DNA of 21,524 nucleotides from Flavobacteriales bacterium UBA1820 (GCA_002314265.1 DCEW01000040.1:1-21524), one strand, 5' to 3'. Counted from the stretch's first letter, positions 13,109 through 21,426 are shown. Notes: generated by a model from the letters alone, not told the origin. Made by a program: numbers and translations.

Positions 13109-14800
13109 ATGCTTGAACGTTTTCTCAAACAGACCACTTTTTCCTCGCAGGAGGATTTCATGAAAAATTTCCGGGTGGAAGTACCGGAAAACTTCAACTT
13201 CGGATACGACGTGGTGGACGCCTGGGCCGAAGAACAACCGGACAAGAAAGCCCTGCTGTGGGTAGGGAAAGACAAGGAAAAGATCGACTTCACTTTTGCC
13301 GACATCAAACGCGAAAGCGACCGGGCTGCTTCGTACTTTACCAGTCTGGGCATTGAAAAAGGCGACCGGGTGATGCTGATCCTCAAGCGCCACTACGAAT
13401 TCTGGTTTTCGATCATCGCCCTGCACAAGATCGGAGCCGTATGTATCCCGGCCACACATCTGCTGATGCCGCACGACATCGTGTACCGCAACAATGCCGC
13501 CGGAGTGAAAATGATCGTGGCCTGCGGCGACAAGGAAGTCACCGACCGGATCGACGAAGCCATGCCGCTTTCCTCCACCGTCAAACTGCGCGTTTCGGTA
13601 GGCCCATACGTACCGCAAGGATGGGAAGATTTCCACAAAGGACTTCGGGAAGCTGCGCCGTTTGTCCGCCCGGAACACGTGAACACCAACGACGACATCT
13701 CGCTCATGTACTTCACTTCGGGTACCACCGGCAATCCCAAGATGGTAGCGCACGACTTTACCTATCCTCTGGCGCACATCATCACCGGAAAGTATTGGCA
13801 CAACCTCGATGAAAACAGCCTGCATTTCACCCTGGCCGATACCGGGTGGGGCAAAGCCGTATGGGGAAAACTCTACGGACAGTGGATCGCCGGAGCCAAC
13901 GTATTTGTCTATGACTTCGAAAAATTCGTCCCGGCCGAAATCCTGGAAATGATCGAAAAATACCACATCACTTCTTTTTGCGCTCCTCCGACCGTATTCC
14001 GGTTCCTGCTGCACGACGAAGCAATGGGAAAATACGATATTTCTTCGCTCAAGTACTGCACCATCGCCGGCGAAGCGCTCAATCCGGAGGTGTACAAACA
14101 GTGGCTCGAACGCACGGGGATCAAACTGATGGAAGGATACGGACAAACGGAGACCACGCTGATCATCGCTTCCTATCCCTGGATCGAACCCAAGAGCGGT
14201 TCGATGGGTATTCGCAACCCGCAATACGACATCGACCTGGTCGATGCCGAGGGAAACAGCGTTCCCGACGGTGAGGAAGGACAGATCGTCATCCGCACCC
14301 ACGGCAAGAAAGTCCTGGGTCTTTTCAAGGAATATTACAAAAATCCGGAAATGACCATCCGCTCGATCAAGGACGGTGTGTACTACACGGGCGATGTGGC
14401 CACACGGGACAAGGACGGATATTACTGGTTTGTCAGCCGGGCGGACGACGTGATCAAGAGCTCGGGTTACCGCATCGGACCTTTCGAGGTGGAAAGCGCA
14501 CTGATGACCCATCCGGCCGTAGTGGAATGCGCCATTACGGGTGTACCGGACGAAATCCGCGGACAGGTGGTCAAGGCGACCATCGTTCTGGCCAGCGCTT
14601 ACAAGGCCATTGCCGATGAAAACCTCATCAAACAAATCCAGGATTACGTCAAACACATCACCGCTCCGTACAAGTATCCGCGCATCATCGAATTCGTGGA
14701 CGAACTGCCCAAGACCATCAGCGGAAAAATACGCCGGGTAGAAATCCGGGAAAAAGACCAGAACAAGGCAGCAGCCAACGGAAAAGTCTCGGAAAAATAA
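13109..14800 (+). CDS. AMP-forming acyl-CoA synthetase (medium-chain type)
   Basis: The 563-residue enzyme should activate a carboxylic acid with ATP and join it to coenzyme A. The P-loop is YFTSGTTGNPK at 201-211, the adenylate motif GYGQTE at 343-348, and the YYTGD motif is at 425-429. Lys540 in ISGKIRR is the catalytic lysine of the adenylation step. The overall sequence resembles the acetyl/medium-chain (ACSM-like) branch, for example TLADTGWGKAVWGKLYGQWIAGANVFVYD. The acid used cannot be told from the sequence. An in-frame ATG at 13055 would overlap the preceding gene by 32 nt and add a Lys/Asn-rich tail, so the ATG at 13109 (MLERFLKQTTF) is chosen. It forms an operon with the flavoenzyme and ends at a strong terminator. 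Confidence 0.93.
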   Translation: MLERFLKQTTFSSQEDFMKNFRVEVPENFNFGYDVVDAWAEEQPDKKALLWVGKDKEKIDFTFADIKRESDRAASYFTSLGIEKGDRVMLILKRHYEFWFSIIALHKIGAVCIPATHLLMPHDIVYRNNAAGVKMIVACGDKEVTDRIDEAMPLSSTVKLRVSVGPYVPQGWEDFHKGLREAAPFVRPEHVNTNDDISLMYFTSGTTGNPKMVAHDFTYPLAHIITGKYWHNLDENSLHFTLADTGWGKAVWGKLYGQWIAGANVFVYDFEKFVPAEILEMIEKYHITSFCAPPTVFRFLLHDEAMGKYDISSLKYCTIAGEALNPEVYKQWLERTGIKLMEGYGQTETTLIIASYPWIEPKSGSMGIRNPQYDIDLVDAEGNSVPDGEEGQIVIRTHGKKVLGLFKEYYKNPEMTIRSIKDGVYYTGDVATRDKDGYYWFVSRADDVIKSSGYRIGPFEVESALMTHPAVVECAITGVPDEIRGQVVKATIVLASAYKAIADENLIKQIQDYVKHITAPYKYPRIIEFVDELPKTISGKIRRVEIREKDQNKAAANGKVSEK

Positions 14801-14873
14801 CCCGACACTCTCCCGCTGTCTTTTCTCTTTCCCTACTGCGGGAACGGCTTTTCCCGAAAAAGGAAAGCAGGTA

Positions 14874-14916
14874 GAAAGCCGGAAAAACGCGAAACTTCGC
14901 GTTTTTCCGGCTTTTC
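14874..14916 (+). terminator. Intrinsic terminator of the flavoenzyme operon
   Basis: A 16-bp stem at 14878-14893 and 14896-14911 (GCCGGAAAAACGCGAA and its complement) is followed by TTTTC. Flanking GAAA and TTTT extend it, so it may work in both directions. The trkH -33 element starts directly after it. Confidence 0.9.
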
Positions 14917-14917
14917 G

Positions 14918-14949
14918 TTTGTCCCCCCCGGGGATTTGGATTACATTTG
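14918..14949 (+). promoter_or_regulatory. Promoter of trkH (Bacteroidota type)
   Basis: TTTG at 14918-14921, a 20-nt spacer and TACATTTG at 14942-14949 match both elements and the spacing. Transcription should start near 14955, leaving a leader of about 27 nt before the ATG at 14982. Confidence 0.8.
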
Positions 14950-14981
14950 CTTCGAGATAGTATCTTCGAACGTCTGCCGAA

Positions 14982-16808
14982 ATGCCATTCTTGCAAGAAA
15001 ACTTCATCCGCCGCCTGCGCAACCTGCGGGAAAGCATCAATATCCTGCTCTACGACTCGAAAAATGTCGTTACACGTACGCTCAACCTGTTGAGTATTCT
15101 GGCAGCACTGGCCGGCATTGCAGGTCTGATCCTAGCATACGGTTTTGAAAATACCCCGCAACTCTCCCTCTGGATCAAAAACATTTTCCAAGGTATCATC
15201 CTGTTTTATTATCTCAAGTTTTTCATCGGGTATCTCTACTCGTTCTCACCCCGAAAATATTTCAAAGAATACCAGGTCAACGCCATCCTGCTGGCTATCC
15301 TGCTCTGCGTATTCCTCTACAAGTCGTTCCTTGCCCAGCCACCCGACCCGCTGACAGGAAAAAGTGAATACGGCATGCTGTCCTCTATCGTGGAACAGGT
15401 AGCCTTTCTGGTACTGCTGGTAGTCGAAATAGGCCGTGCTTCGGCTCTGTTGCCTGCTACACGACTCTCCCCGCAAAAACTGTTCGTACTGTCCTTCCTG
15501 CTGCTCATCCTGGCAGGTGCTGCCTTGCTGATGCTCCCGCAAATGAGTGCCGAAGGGACAAAAGTATCGTTCATCGACGCACTGTTTACCTCCACCTCGG
15601 CCAGTTGCGTAACCGGGCTTTCCACGGTGGACATCGCTGCGACATTTTCCCTTCGCGGACAGATCATCATCATGCTGCTGGTACAATTCGGAGGATTGGG
15701 CATCCTGACCTTTGCCACGTTTTTCCTGATCCTGGCCAAACGCAACATCGGCATCAGCAACCAGGCATTGATCAAGGATTCGCTCGATGCGCGCAATTTC
15801 AAGGAAAGTATCTTTCTGCTCAAGGATATTTTCATCGCCACCCTGGCCATCGAAACCATCGGCGCCATTCTCATCTTTTTCAACTGGAGCAATTCGACAC
15901 CTTTTCTGGATGTTTACCAGAAAGCCTACTACTCGGTTTTCCATTCCATCGCGGCCTTCAATAATGCAGGTTTTTCGCTCTTCGAGGGGAACCTGTTCAA
16001 TTATTTCTGCCGCAATGCCTACATGCTCCAGATCATCATCGCTGTGTTGGCCATCCTGGGAGGTATCGGATTCCCGGTACTGAAGGATATCTTTTCCGAC
16101 TCACGCAAAAGGTTTCTCCCTTCGGTAAAAAGAAGATGGAGCCTCAATACACGGATCGTAGTCTTCACCTCCTGTTTTCTGATCGTACTGGGAACGGTAC
16201 TTTTCATGGTCTTCGAATGGAACCATTCACTGCAAGAACATTCTTTGGGGGGTAAGATCGTCGTTTCGTTTTTCCAGTCGGCTTCCTCGCGCACCTCGGG
16301 ATTCAATTCGGTCGATTTCGGTCAGGTGCTCAACCCTACCTTGCTCCTGCTGATCATTCTGATGTTCATCGGCGCTTCTCCGGCTTCTACCGGAGGAGGT
16401 ATCAAGACGACAACCTTCTTTATCCTCTTCGTCTCGGCCATCAACACCGTACGGGGCAAACAGCGGGTCAATATCGAGCATTCGCAGATCCCGGACAGCA
16501 CGATCTTCCGGGCGATGACCATTCTGCTTTTCTCCATGCTATTTGTCACCATCGGAACCATCGTACTGACCTTTACGGACTCGTCGCACGATCTGATAGA
16601 ACTGGTCTTTGAAGAGATTTCAGCCTTTACCACCACGGGGCTTTCCACGGGCATCACTTCCGTTTTGTCGGACGGAGGGAAGATCACCTTGATCGTTTCG
16701 ATGTTCATGGGCCGTATCGGACTGTTGACCTTCGGATTTGCATTGACCCGTCGGATGAAACCCGAACCGGCCTACAAGTATCCGGAGGCGCACGTGATCC
16801 TCGGCTGA
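14982..16808 (+). CDS. trkH: TrkH-family potassium uptake channel subunit
   Basis: The 608-residue inner-membrane protein carries potassium into the cell as the pore subunit of a Trk/Ktr system. Four selectivity-filter loops with the conserved glycine are visible: TSASCVTGL at 205-213, AFNNAGFSL at 325-333, SASSRTSGFNS at 433-443 and FTTTGLSTG at 549-557. A gating-loop-like stretch GASPASTGGGIKTTTF lies at 464-479. About 150 residues with extra membrane helices precede the first pore repeat, so it is longer than the KtrB type. The ring-forming NAD-binding partner TrkA/KtrA is not in the window. It has its own strong promoter. No strong terminator lies directly after it; the first T-run hairpin with a good stem is at 17141-17166. 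Confidence 0.94.
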   Translation: MPFLQENFIRRLRNLRESINILLYDSKNVVTRTLNLLSILAALAGIAGLILAYGFENTPQLSLWIKNIFQGIILFYYLKFFIGYLYSFSPRKYFKEYQVNAILLAILLCVFLYKSFLAQPPDPLTGKSEYGMLSSIVEQVAFLVLLVVEIGRASALLPATRLSPQKLFVLSFLLLILAGAALLMLPQMSAEGTKVSFIDALFTSTSASCVTGLSTVDIAATFSLRGQIIIMLLVQFGGLGILTFATFFLILAKRNIGISNQALIKDSLDARNFKESIFLLKDIFIATLAIETIGAILIFFNWSNSTPFLDVYQKAYYSVFHSIAAFNNAGFSLFEGNLFNYFCRNAYMLQIIIAVLAILGGIGFPVLKDIFSDSRKRFLPSVKRRWSLNTRIVVFTSCFLIVLGTVLFMVFEWNHSLQEHSLGGKIVVSFFQSASSRTSGFNSVDFGQVLNPTLLLLIILMFIGASPASTGGGIKTTTFFILFVSAINTVRGKQRVNIEHSQIPDSTIFRAMTILLFSMLFVTIGTIVLTFTDSSHDLIELVFEEISAFTTTGLSTGITSVLSDGGKITLIVSMFMGRIGLLTFGFALTRRMKPEPAYKYPEAHVILG

Positions 16809-17140
16809 TCCTTTTTCTTGATTTTCTCCGTCTTTTAAAAGCTTAAAAAACAGGGAAGTTACCCCTTTGTTCCCTCTGGCTTTCCTCTTCTTTTTTAATT
16901 CAAGAAAAATTTCTCGTTTTTTATTTAAGGAGGGAAGGTATCTTTTCTTTCTTCTTCCTCTTTTAGTTTTGTTATGAAATAAAAAATAGAAGAAGAGGAA
17001 TATACCCGGGGATCGTGTTGGGAAAAAAACAGGGAAGTATTTTGATATTTTATCTTCCGGGAGTTGTTTTGTTTTTATCCACAAAGGGATTTCGTATAAA
17101 TGATTGATAAATAAACAATAAGATAGAGTTTGAACAAGCG

Positions 17141-17166
17141 GTGGAAAATACGTTTCCACTTTTTTT
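17141..17166 (+). terminator. Hairpin with T run inside the candidate origin
   Basis: GTGGAAA (17141-17147) pairs with TTTCCAC (17153-17159) around a 5-nt loop, followed by seven T. It could end the trkH transcript about 330 nt after its stop, before it crosses the DnaA-box cluster. Confidence 0.55.
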
Positions 17167-17214
17167 GTGGATATATATTTTTCTGAAATAGTCTTTTTTT
17201 GTGAAAAAGATTTT

Positions 17215-17269
17215 GGCAACTGCCTTTCCCTCCCGGAGGGAACGTGGAGAAACAGTTGCCCTGTTTTTT
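17215..17269 (+). terminator. Two-part hairpin with T run inside the candidate origin
   Basis: An outer 8-bp stem GGCAACTG / CAGTTGCC (17215-17222 and 17253-17260) encloses an inner hairpin TTCCCTC-CCG-GAGGGAA (17226-17242) and is followed by CTGTTTTTT. It is a second barrier to plus-strand transcription, or the 3' end of an unknown small RNA. No promoter for such an RNA was identified. Confidence 0.5.
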
Positions 17270-17425
17270 CTCGAAGGGAAAAAGGAAATCCTGTTTGTGG
17301 ATAACTCGTAATTTATTCACTGTTGTCCACAGGTTATTCACTTTTCCTGTTGCTTTCTTTTTGGCAAGGGAAAAACGAAGCACATCGGCGCCCGGGAGAA
17401 GAAACACAGGCAAGACTTTTCAAAC

Positions 17426-17453
17426 AAAAAAAACCTCCCCGGTGAAGGGGAGG
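17426..17453 (-). terminator. Terminator of the helicase-lipoprotein unit
   Basis: On the minus strand a 7-bp stem CCTCCCC / GGGGAGG (17434-17440 and 17447-17453) is followed by eight T (17426-17433). It begins 45 nt after the lipoprotein stop and protects the candidate origin from minus-strand transcription. Confidence 0.8.
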
Positions 17454-17497
17454 CCTTGTTTTGATCGTCTGCATCCGAAAATGCGGGAAGAACAGGA

Positions 17498-18211
17498 TTA
17501 CAGCTTTATTTTGAAAGCTTTGGTCTGTGCGGTGAGTACTTTCCCGCGTTCGTTCTGGTAGGTGATGGTAAAGACATGGGTAGCGGTCTTTGCCGGCGCC
17601 TTGGTCGGTTTGAAGGTCAAGACCCGCCCCAACAGGTGAGGTCCTCCCTCGGCCGGGAAGTCGGAAGAGGGATCGTAAACCGTTTCCTTGAATACGTACG
17701 CGGGGATACCGTCCGCTGCGCCTTTGACAACTTCCTGGATCGTAAGGGTAAAGATGTCCTTAAGGGAAGTCCCGGCCGGATGCTGTGCGTCGTAGTCCGT
17801 ATCGGAAACGATGTCGATGGCCGTGATGCCTTTGAAAACGACGTCATAGGCCGAAAGAGCGGGGTTGCCCCAGTAGTCGTAATCCTGGTGCGCACGGGTG
17901 AGCGAGTCGTACCGCTCGGGAGCGCTTCGCGGGGTGATGCGTTGTGCAAAGTCGGGAAACGCCTGTTCGGGGTAAAGTCCTCCGGCGTAAAACTCGATTT
18001 GCATCTGGTCGTAGGTTGCCTGTCCGTCGCCGGCGATACCGGTGGCTTCGTGCCAATACCGGATGGAAGCCTCGGCCAACATCGGGTCCATGTACGAACC
18101 GATGCTGTTCTCGGCCGGCGTATAGCCCGGTTCGAAAGGCAACGCTTCGGAAGAACAACCGGCCGCCAGCAGGCCGGCTGCTGCGATGAAAAAGGTGTCT
18201 CTGTATCTCAT
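17498..18211 (-). CDS. Predicted lipoprotein, function unknown
   Basis: The 237-residue protein has a lipoprotein signal peptide MRYRDTFFIAAAGLLAAGC with the lipid-bearing Cys19 in lipobox LAAGC, so it should be anchored in a membrane. The mature part is rich in Tyr, Asp and Pro. The second half (from about residue 120) has beta-strand-like segments such as DVVFKGITAIDIVSD, DIFTLTIQEVVKG and THVFTITYQNERGKVLTAQTKAF, suggesting a beta-sandwich domain. I do not recognise the family. An upstream ATG at 18247 would put 12 residues before the signal peptide, so 18211 is chosen. The helicase-nuclease gene ends 69 nt upstream on the same strand with no terminator, so co-transcription is likely, though a functional link is not evident. 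Confidence 0.78.
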   Translation of the reverse strand: MRYRDTFFIAAAGLLAAGCSSEALPFEPGYTPAENSIGSYMDPMLAEASIRYWHEATGIAGDGQATYDQMQIEFYAGGLYPEQAFPDFAQRITPRSAPERYDSLTRAHQDYDYWGNPALSAYDVVFKGITAIDIVSDTDYDAQHPAGTSLKDIFTLTIQEVVKGAADGIPAYVFKETVYDPSSDFPAEGGPHLLGRVLTFKPTKAPAKTATHVFTITYQNERGKVLTAQTKAFKIKL

Positions 18212-18280
18212 GGCCGTCAAAAAAAGTTTCGTGTGCAAGATAGCCAATTCCCTGGCCAGGAAATCACAACATTTTGCTAA

Positions 18281-21200
18281 TTAACACGCTTGTACCTCGA
18301 TTTTATCGTCGTTCAAATAAATTAAAAGGCATTTTTCTACTTTATATCCCATGTTTTGGAGTACCAGGGCGTATTCGGCCACCTGTGCGCTGTGTTCTGC
18401 CCGGGGCGCTCCCGTCTTGTAGTCCAGAACCACGGCCCGATCCCCGTCTATGCACACCCGGTCGGGGCGCAATACCTTGCCTTGGGCGGTTTTCAGCTCT
18501 CTTTCAGCTTCGCCCTGCCAAGGGGCGGCGTAATACTGGGAAAGGGACGGATGGGCGACTACTGCGTGTACTGCCCGGGAAATGCGCTCGGCTTCTTCCC
18601 AAGGGAAAAGACCCGTGCGCAGCGCGCGCGAAACGGCAGCGTCCACTCCTTGGGCGTCCGTTACGTCGGAAAGCACCCGGTGTATCCGGTTGCCGCGCTC
18701 CACCGCTTCGGCGGCCGGGGTAGCCCAGACTTTTTTCCAGTCGAGGTTTACCCGAAGGCGCTCGCGCCAAGGGCTGCCGTTCCATCGCTCCACCGGGAAG
18801 AGATCGGTTGTTTCCTCCCGTTCGTGCGCCGGGGTGCGTTGTCCTATGCTGTATGTGTAGATACCTTGCGGATCGTCCTGGTTTACGATATCGACATTTC
18901 CCAGGAAATAACCGAAATATTCGCCCACGGTGCGGCCCGGAACGTCCGTACTGGTAAGGATGTGGAGTTGTCTCTTGGCCCGGGTGAGGGCGACGTACAA
19001 CAGGTTGAGGTTGTCGGCCAGGATGCGTCCCTGGTACTGGGCGTAGATTTGGTCCAGTCCGTTCTTTTTCACACCCGAAAGGGGAACCAAGGCCACCGGC
19101 AGGCCTTCGAGGGGTTTTTCTTCTTCCGGAATATCGATCCATACCTCTTCGCGGTCGCTGATCGACCAGCTGGCGAACGGGACGATGGTTACCGGAAATT
19201 CCAATCCTTTCGCCTTGTGGATGGTCATCAGTGAGACGGCATTGCCTGCCTCGCCCGAAGGGATGCTGGCTGTGGCGCGGCGGGTATCCCACTCTTCGAG
19301 CAGGGCTACCGGCGAGGCCGAGGTATCGCGGACGAATTGCCCCGCGAGGTCCAAGAAAGCCGTCAGGTAGGCATCCTGTCCCTGTCCCCACAGGGAAAGT
19401 CCCGAGGCGAGGTATTCCACGCATTCGTACAGGGGAAGCTGTTGGGCTTCCCGGTGGAAGAACTTCCCGGCGGAGAACTTTTCGAGGGCTTCGAAGAAAG
19501 CCGCTGCAGGGGAGGTGATGATCCGGCTTTTTTCTGCATCGGGGTCTTGGGCCGAAAAAGCGCCTTTTTCTTCCAGGTAGTTGGCCAGGGTGGCGCGTGC
19601 CTGCAGGTCGTCCGGAAAAGCGAGGGTGCGCAGGGCGGCCACCAATACCCGCACGGCGCGGGAGGAGTCGATCAGCAGGCTTTCCGACGATTGTACCGGT
19701 ATCCCGTGGGCGGAGAGGTATTCGGCGATCTGGCTTCCGTCGCGGTTGGAACGGTAGATCACGGCGATGTCGCGGTAGGAATATCCGTCCAGGCGGGTAA
19801 CGCGGTCGATTTCCTCCAGGATGGCGAGCAGGGTGGGTTCCCTGCGGTCTTCGACCGTACGGCCTTCGAGGGTGCGGATGGATACAAAGCCTTCTCCGGG
19901 GGCTTTGGACGCCTGATGGTTGCCTTCCTCGTATACCCGGCGGAAGGTTTCGTCGAGGGCAACGGGGGCGATGAGGGTGAAAAATTCGTTGGTAAAATCG
20001 ACGATCACTCCTCCGCTGCGGTAGTTGGTGGTCAGGTTTTCTACCCGGTACTGTTCGGCAGGAAGTCCTCCGCCCCGCTGGTACAGGTCGATGAACTGCC
20101 GGGTGTCCCCGCCCCGCCAGCGGTAGATGGCCTGTTTGGCATCGCCTACGACCAGTCCGCTGCCGTCCTGGGCCAGTTGGTTGTACACCAGGGCGCGGAT
20201 GTTGTCCCATTGGAGGGTGGAGGTATCCTGGAATTCGTCGATAAAGTAATGCTTGTAGCGTTCGCCCAGTTTTTCGTAGATGAACGGGACGGGTTCCTGG
20301 CGCAGGTGGCGGCTGACGATCTGGTTGAATTCCGAGAGGAGCATCACCCCGCTGCGCTGTTTGATGGCATCCACCTGCGAGCCGATCTGGGAAGCAACGC
20401 CCATCTTGCTCAAGGGGGCAAGGACCATCTGGGCGTATCCATAGGATTTTTTGTGCGTTTCCAGCAGGGAGGCGATCTCTTCGGCCAAAGCGCACAAGGG
20501 TTGGTACTGCGCGCCTACGGCGATCTTTTGTTCCGCGGTGGCCGTCGAAGAGGCGTACTTGCCGGCCAGGAACTTTTCCACAGCCGAGGCGTTGGGGTCC
20601 AGGGCGGAGACGTTGCCGGCGGCCGCCTTGCGGAAAAAGCCGGCGATGCCGGTGGCTCCTCCGGCCAGGATCTTGTCCGAGCCGAGTTCCTGATAGATGA
20701 TCCGGCAAGCCTTCTGGCCTACTTCGGATACTTTTTTCTCGACATCGGCCAGGTAGCGCAGCAGGCGGCGGCGCAGCGTCAGGTAGTCGCCTATTTTTTT
20801 GTCGGCCAGTTTCTCCAGAGCTTCGTCGGCGGCTTTTTCCTGTCCCATCCGCGCCCCGGAAAGGAGCAGGGAGGTGATGTCCCAGCTGTTGCCGTTGTCC
20901 ACGTTGTGCAGCACGAAGTCCAGGAGCATTTCGGAAAGTTCTCCGTCGCTGCCGGCGCGTAGCAGCAGCAGATCGACGGCCTGGCGCAGGATTTGGTCGG
21001 CATCCACCACGATGTCGAAGCCTACCGGCAGGTGCAGTTCGTGGGAAAAGCTCCGTACCAGCCGTGTGGTAAACGAGTCGATCGTCCCGACGGAAAAGGC
21101 CGAATAGTCGTTGAAGATCGCTTCGAGGATCTCTCCGGCGCGCTGCCAAAGCACTTGCGGGGGAAGGCCTGTCTTTTCGAGGATTTGTTCCCCCATGCCG

Positions 21201-21409
21201 CTTGCGCTCTGCCCCCGGGAGAGGCTTTCGAGGGTGGAGAGGATGCGGTGCTTCATCTCCCAGGCCGCTTTGTTGGTAAAGGTGATGGCCAGGATCTCGC
21301 GGTACGCATCCGGGCGGGGAGAGGACAGGAGCAGGACGAGGTACTCCCGCACCAGGGAAAAGGTCTTTCCCGATCCGGCCGAAGCGTTATAGACTTGCAG
21401 TTGTCCCAT
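18281..21409 (-). CDS. UvrD/RecB-type helicase-nuclease (AddA-like)
   Basis: The 1042-residue protein is a superfamily 1 DNA helicase with a C-terminal nuclease, like AddA/RecB. These work in repair of double-strand breaks by unwinding and trimming DNA for RecA. Motifs in order: Walker A SAGSGKT at 10-16, FTNKAA at about 44, DEFQDT at 391-396, GDAKQAIYRWRGGD at 422-435, NYRS at 462-465, MTIHKAKGLEFP at 728-739 and NLLYVALTRAK at 802-812. At the end LRPDRV...VVLDYKTG (Asp983, Asp996, Lys998) is a complete PD-(D/E)xK nuclease site. The ATG at 21409 starts just before Walker A, as in relatives; an in-frame ATG at 21493 lies upstream of a -7 element. The usual partner AddB is not visible and would lie beyond the right edge or elsewhere. 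Confidence 0.92.
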   Translation of the reverse strand: MGQLQVYNASAGSGKTFSLVREYLVLLLSSPRPDAYREILAITFTNKAAWEMKHRILSTLESLSRGQSASGMGEQILEKTGLPPQVLWQRAGEILEAIFNDYSAFSVGTIDSFTTRLVRSFSHELHLPVGFDIVVDADQILRQAVDLLLLRAGSDGELSEMLLDFVLHNVDNGNSWDITSLLLSGARMGQEKAADEALEKLADKKIGDYLTLRRRLLRYLADVEKKVSEVGQKACRIIYQELGSDKILAGGATGIAGFFRKAAAGNVSALDPNASAVEKFLAGKYASSTATAEQKIAVGAQYQPLCALAEEIASLLETHKKSYGYAQMVLAPLSKMGVASQIGSQVDAIKQRSGVMLLSEFNQIVSRHLRQEPVPFIYEKLGERYKHYFIDEFQDTSTLQWDNIRALVYNQLAQDGSGLVVGDAKQAIYRWRGGDTRQFIDLYQRGGGLPAEQYRVENLTTNYRSGGVIVDFTNEFFTLIAPVALDETFRRVYEEGNHQASKAPGEGFVSIRTLEGRTVEDRREPTLLAILEEIDRVTRLDGYSYRDIAVIYRSNRDGSQIAEYLSAHGIPVQSSESLLIDSSRAVRVLVAALRTLAFPDDLQARATLANYLEEKGAFSAQDPDAEKSRIITSPAAAFFEALEKFSAGKFFHREAQQLPLYECVEYLASGLSLWGQGQDAYLTAFLDLAGQFVRDTSASPVALLEEWDTRRATASIPSGEAGNAVSLMTIHKAKGLEFPVTIVPFASWSISDREEVWIDIPEEEKPLEGLPVALVPLSGVKKNGLDQIYAQYQGRILADNLNLLYVALTRAKRQLHILTSTDVPGRTVGEYFGYFLGNVDIVNQDDPQGIYTYSIGQRTPAHEREETTDLFPVERWNGSPWRERLRVNLDWKKVWATPAAEAVERGNRIHRVLSDVTDAQGVDAAVSRALRTGLFPWEEAERISRAVHAVVAHPSLSQYYAAPWQGEAERELKTAQGKVLRPDRVCIDGDRAVVLDYKTGAPRAEHSAQVAEYALVLQNMGYKVEKCLLIYLNDDKIEVQAC

Positions 21410-21426
21410 CGTTTGCTCGTTTGTCC

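Larger units (their letters stand above)
16845..17269. repeat. Three copies of AAAAAACAGGG
   Basis: The 11-mer is found on the plus strand at 16849-16853 and flanks, within the 15-base unit AAAAAACAGGGAAGT at 16845-16859, again in the same unit at 17024-17038, and on the minus strand at 17259-17269. All copies lie in the gene-free region around the DnaA boxes. They could be iteron-like protein sites of the origin, or chance in AT-rich DNA. Confidence 0.5.
17075..17342. other. Candidate chromosomal replication origin (oriC)
   Basis: Six DnaA boxes lie within 268 bases. Perfect TTATCCACA is at 17075-17083 (plus) and 17296-17304 (minus). One-mismatch boxes are ATATCCACA at 17166-17174 (minus), TTATTCACT at 17313-17321 and 17334-17342 (plus) and TTGTCCACA at 17323-17331 (plus). 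Four boxes are packed into 47 bases at the right end. An AT-rich stretch at about 17091-17127 next to the first box could be the unwinding element. The whole gap 16809-17497 has no gene and lies between two converging genes, so promoters do not explain it. G-versus-C bias also appears to change across it. No dnaA gene is nearby, which is common for Bacteroidota origins. Confidence 0.72.

Noticed and set aside
13043..15040. 665-codon minus-strand frame opposite the acyl-CoA synthetase
   Set aside because: It is antisense to a complete enzyme with all motifs and crosses a terminator and the trkH promoter.
16882..17000. 11-bp inverted repeat TTCCTCTTCTT / AAGAAGAGGAA, 97 bases apart
   Set aside because: The DNA is low-complexity pyrimidine/purine sequence, so a match of this length is expected by chance. 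Extension of the stem fails after a few bases.
18504..21149. Long open frames in other frames and on the opposite strand of the helicase-nuclease
   Set aside because: They are Arg/Pro/Gly-rich with no recognisable motif. The chosen frame has all helicase and nuclease motifs.
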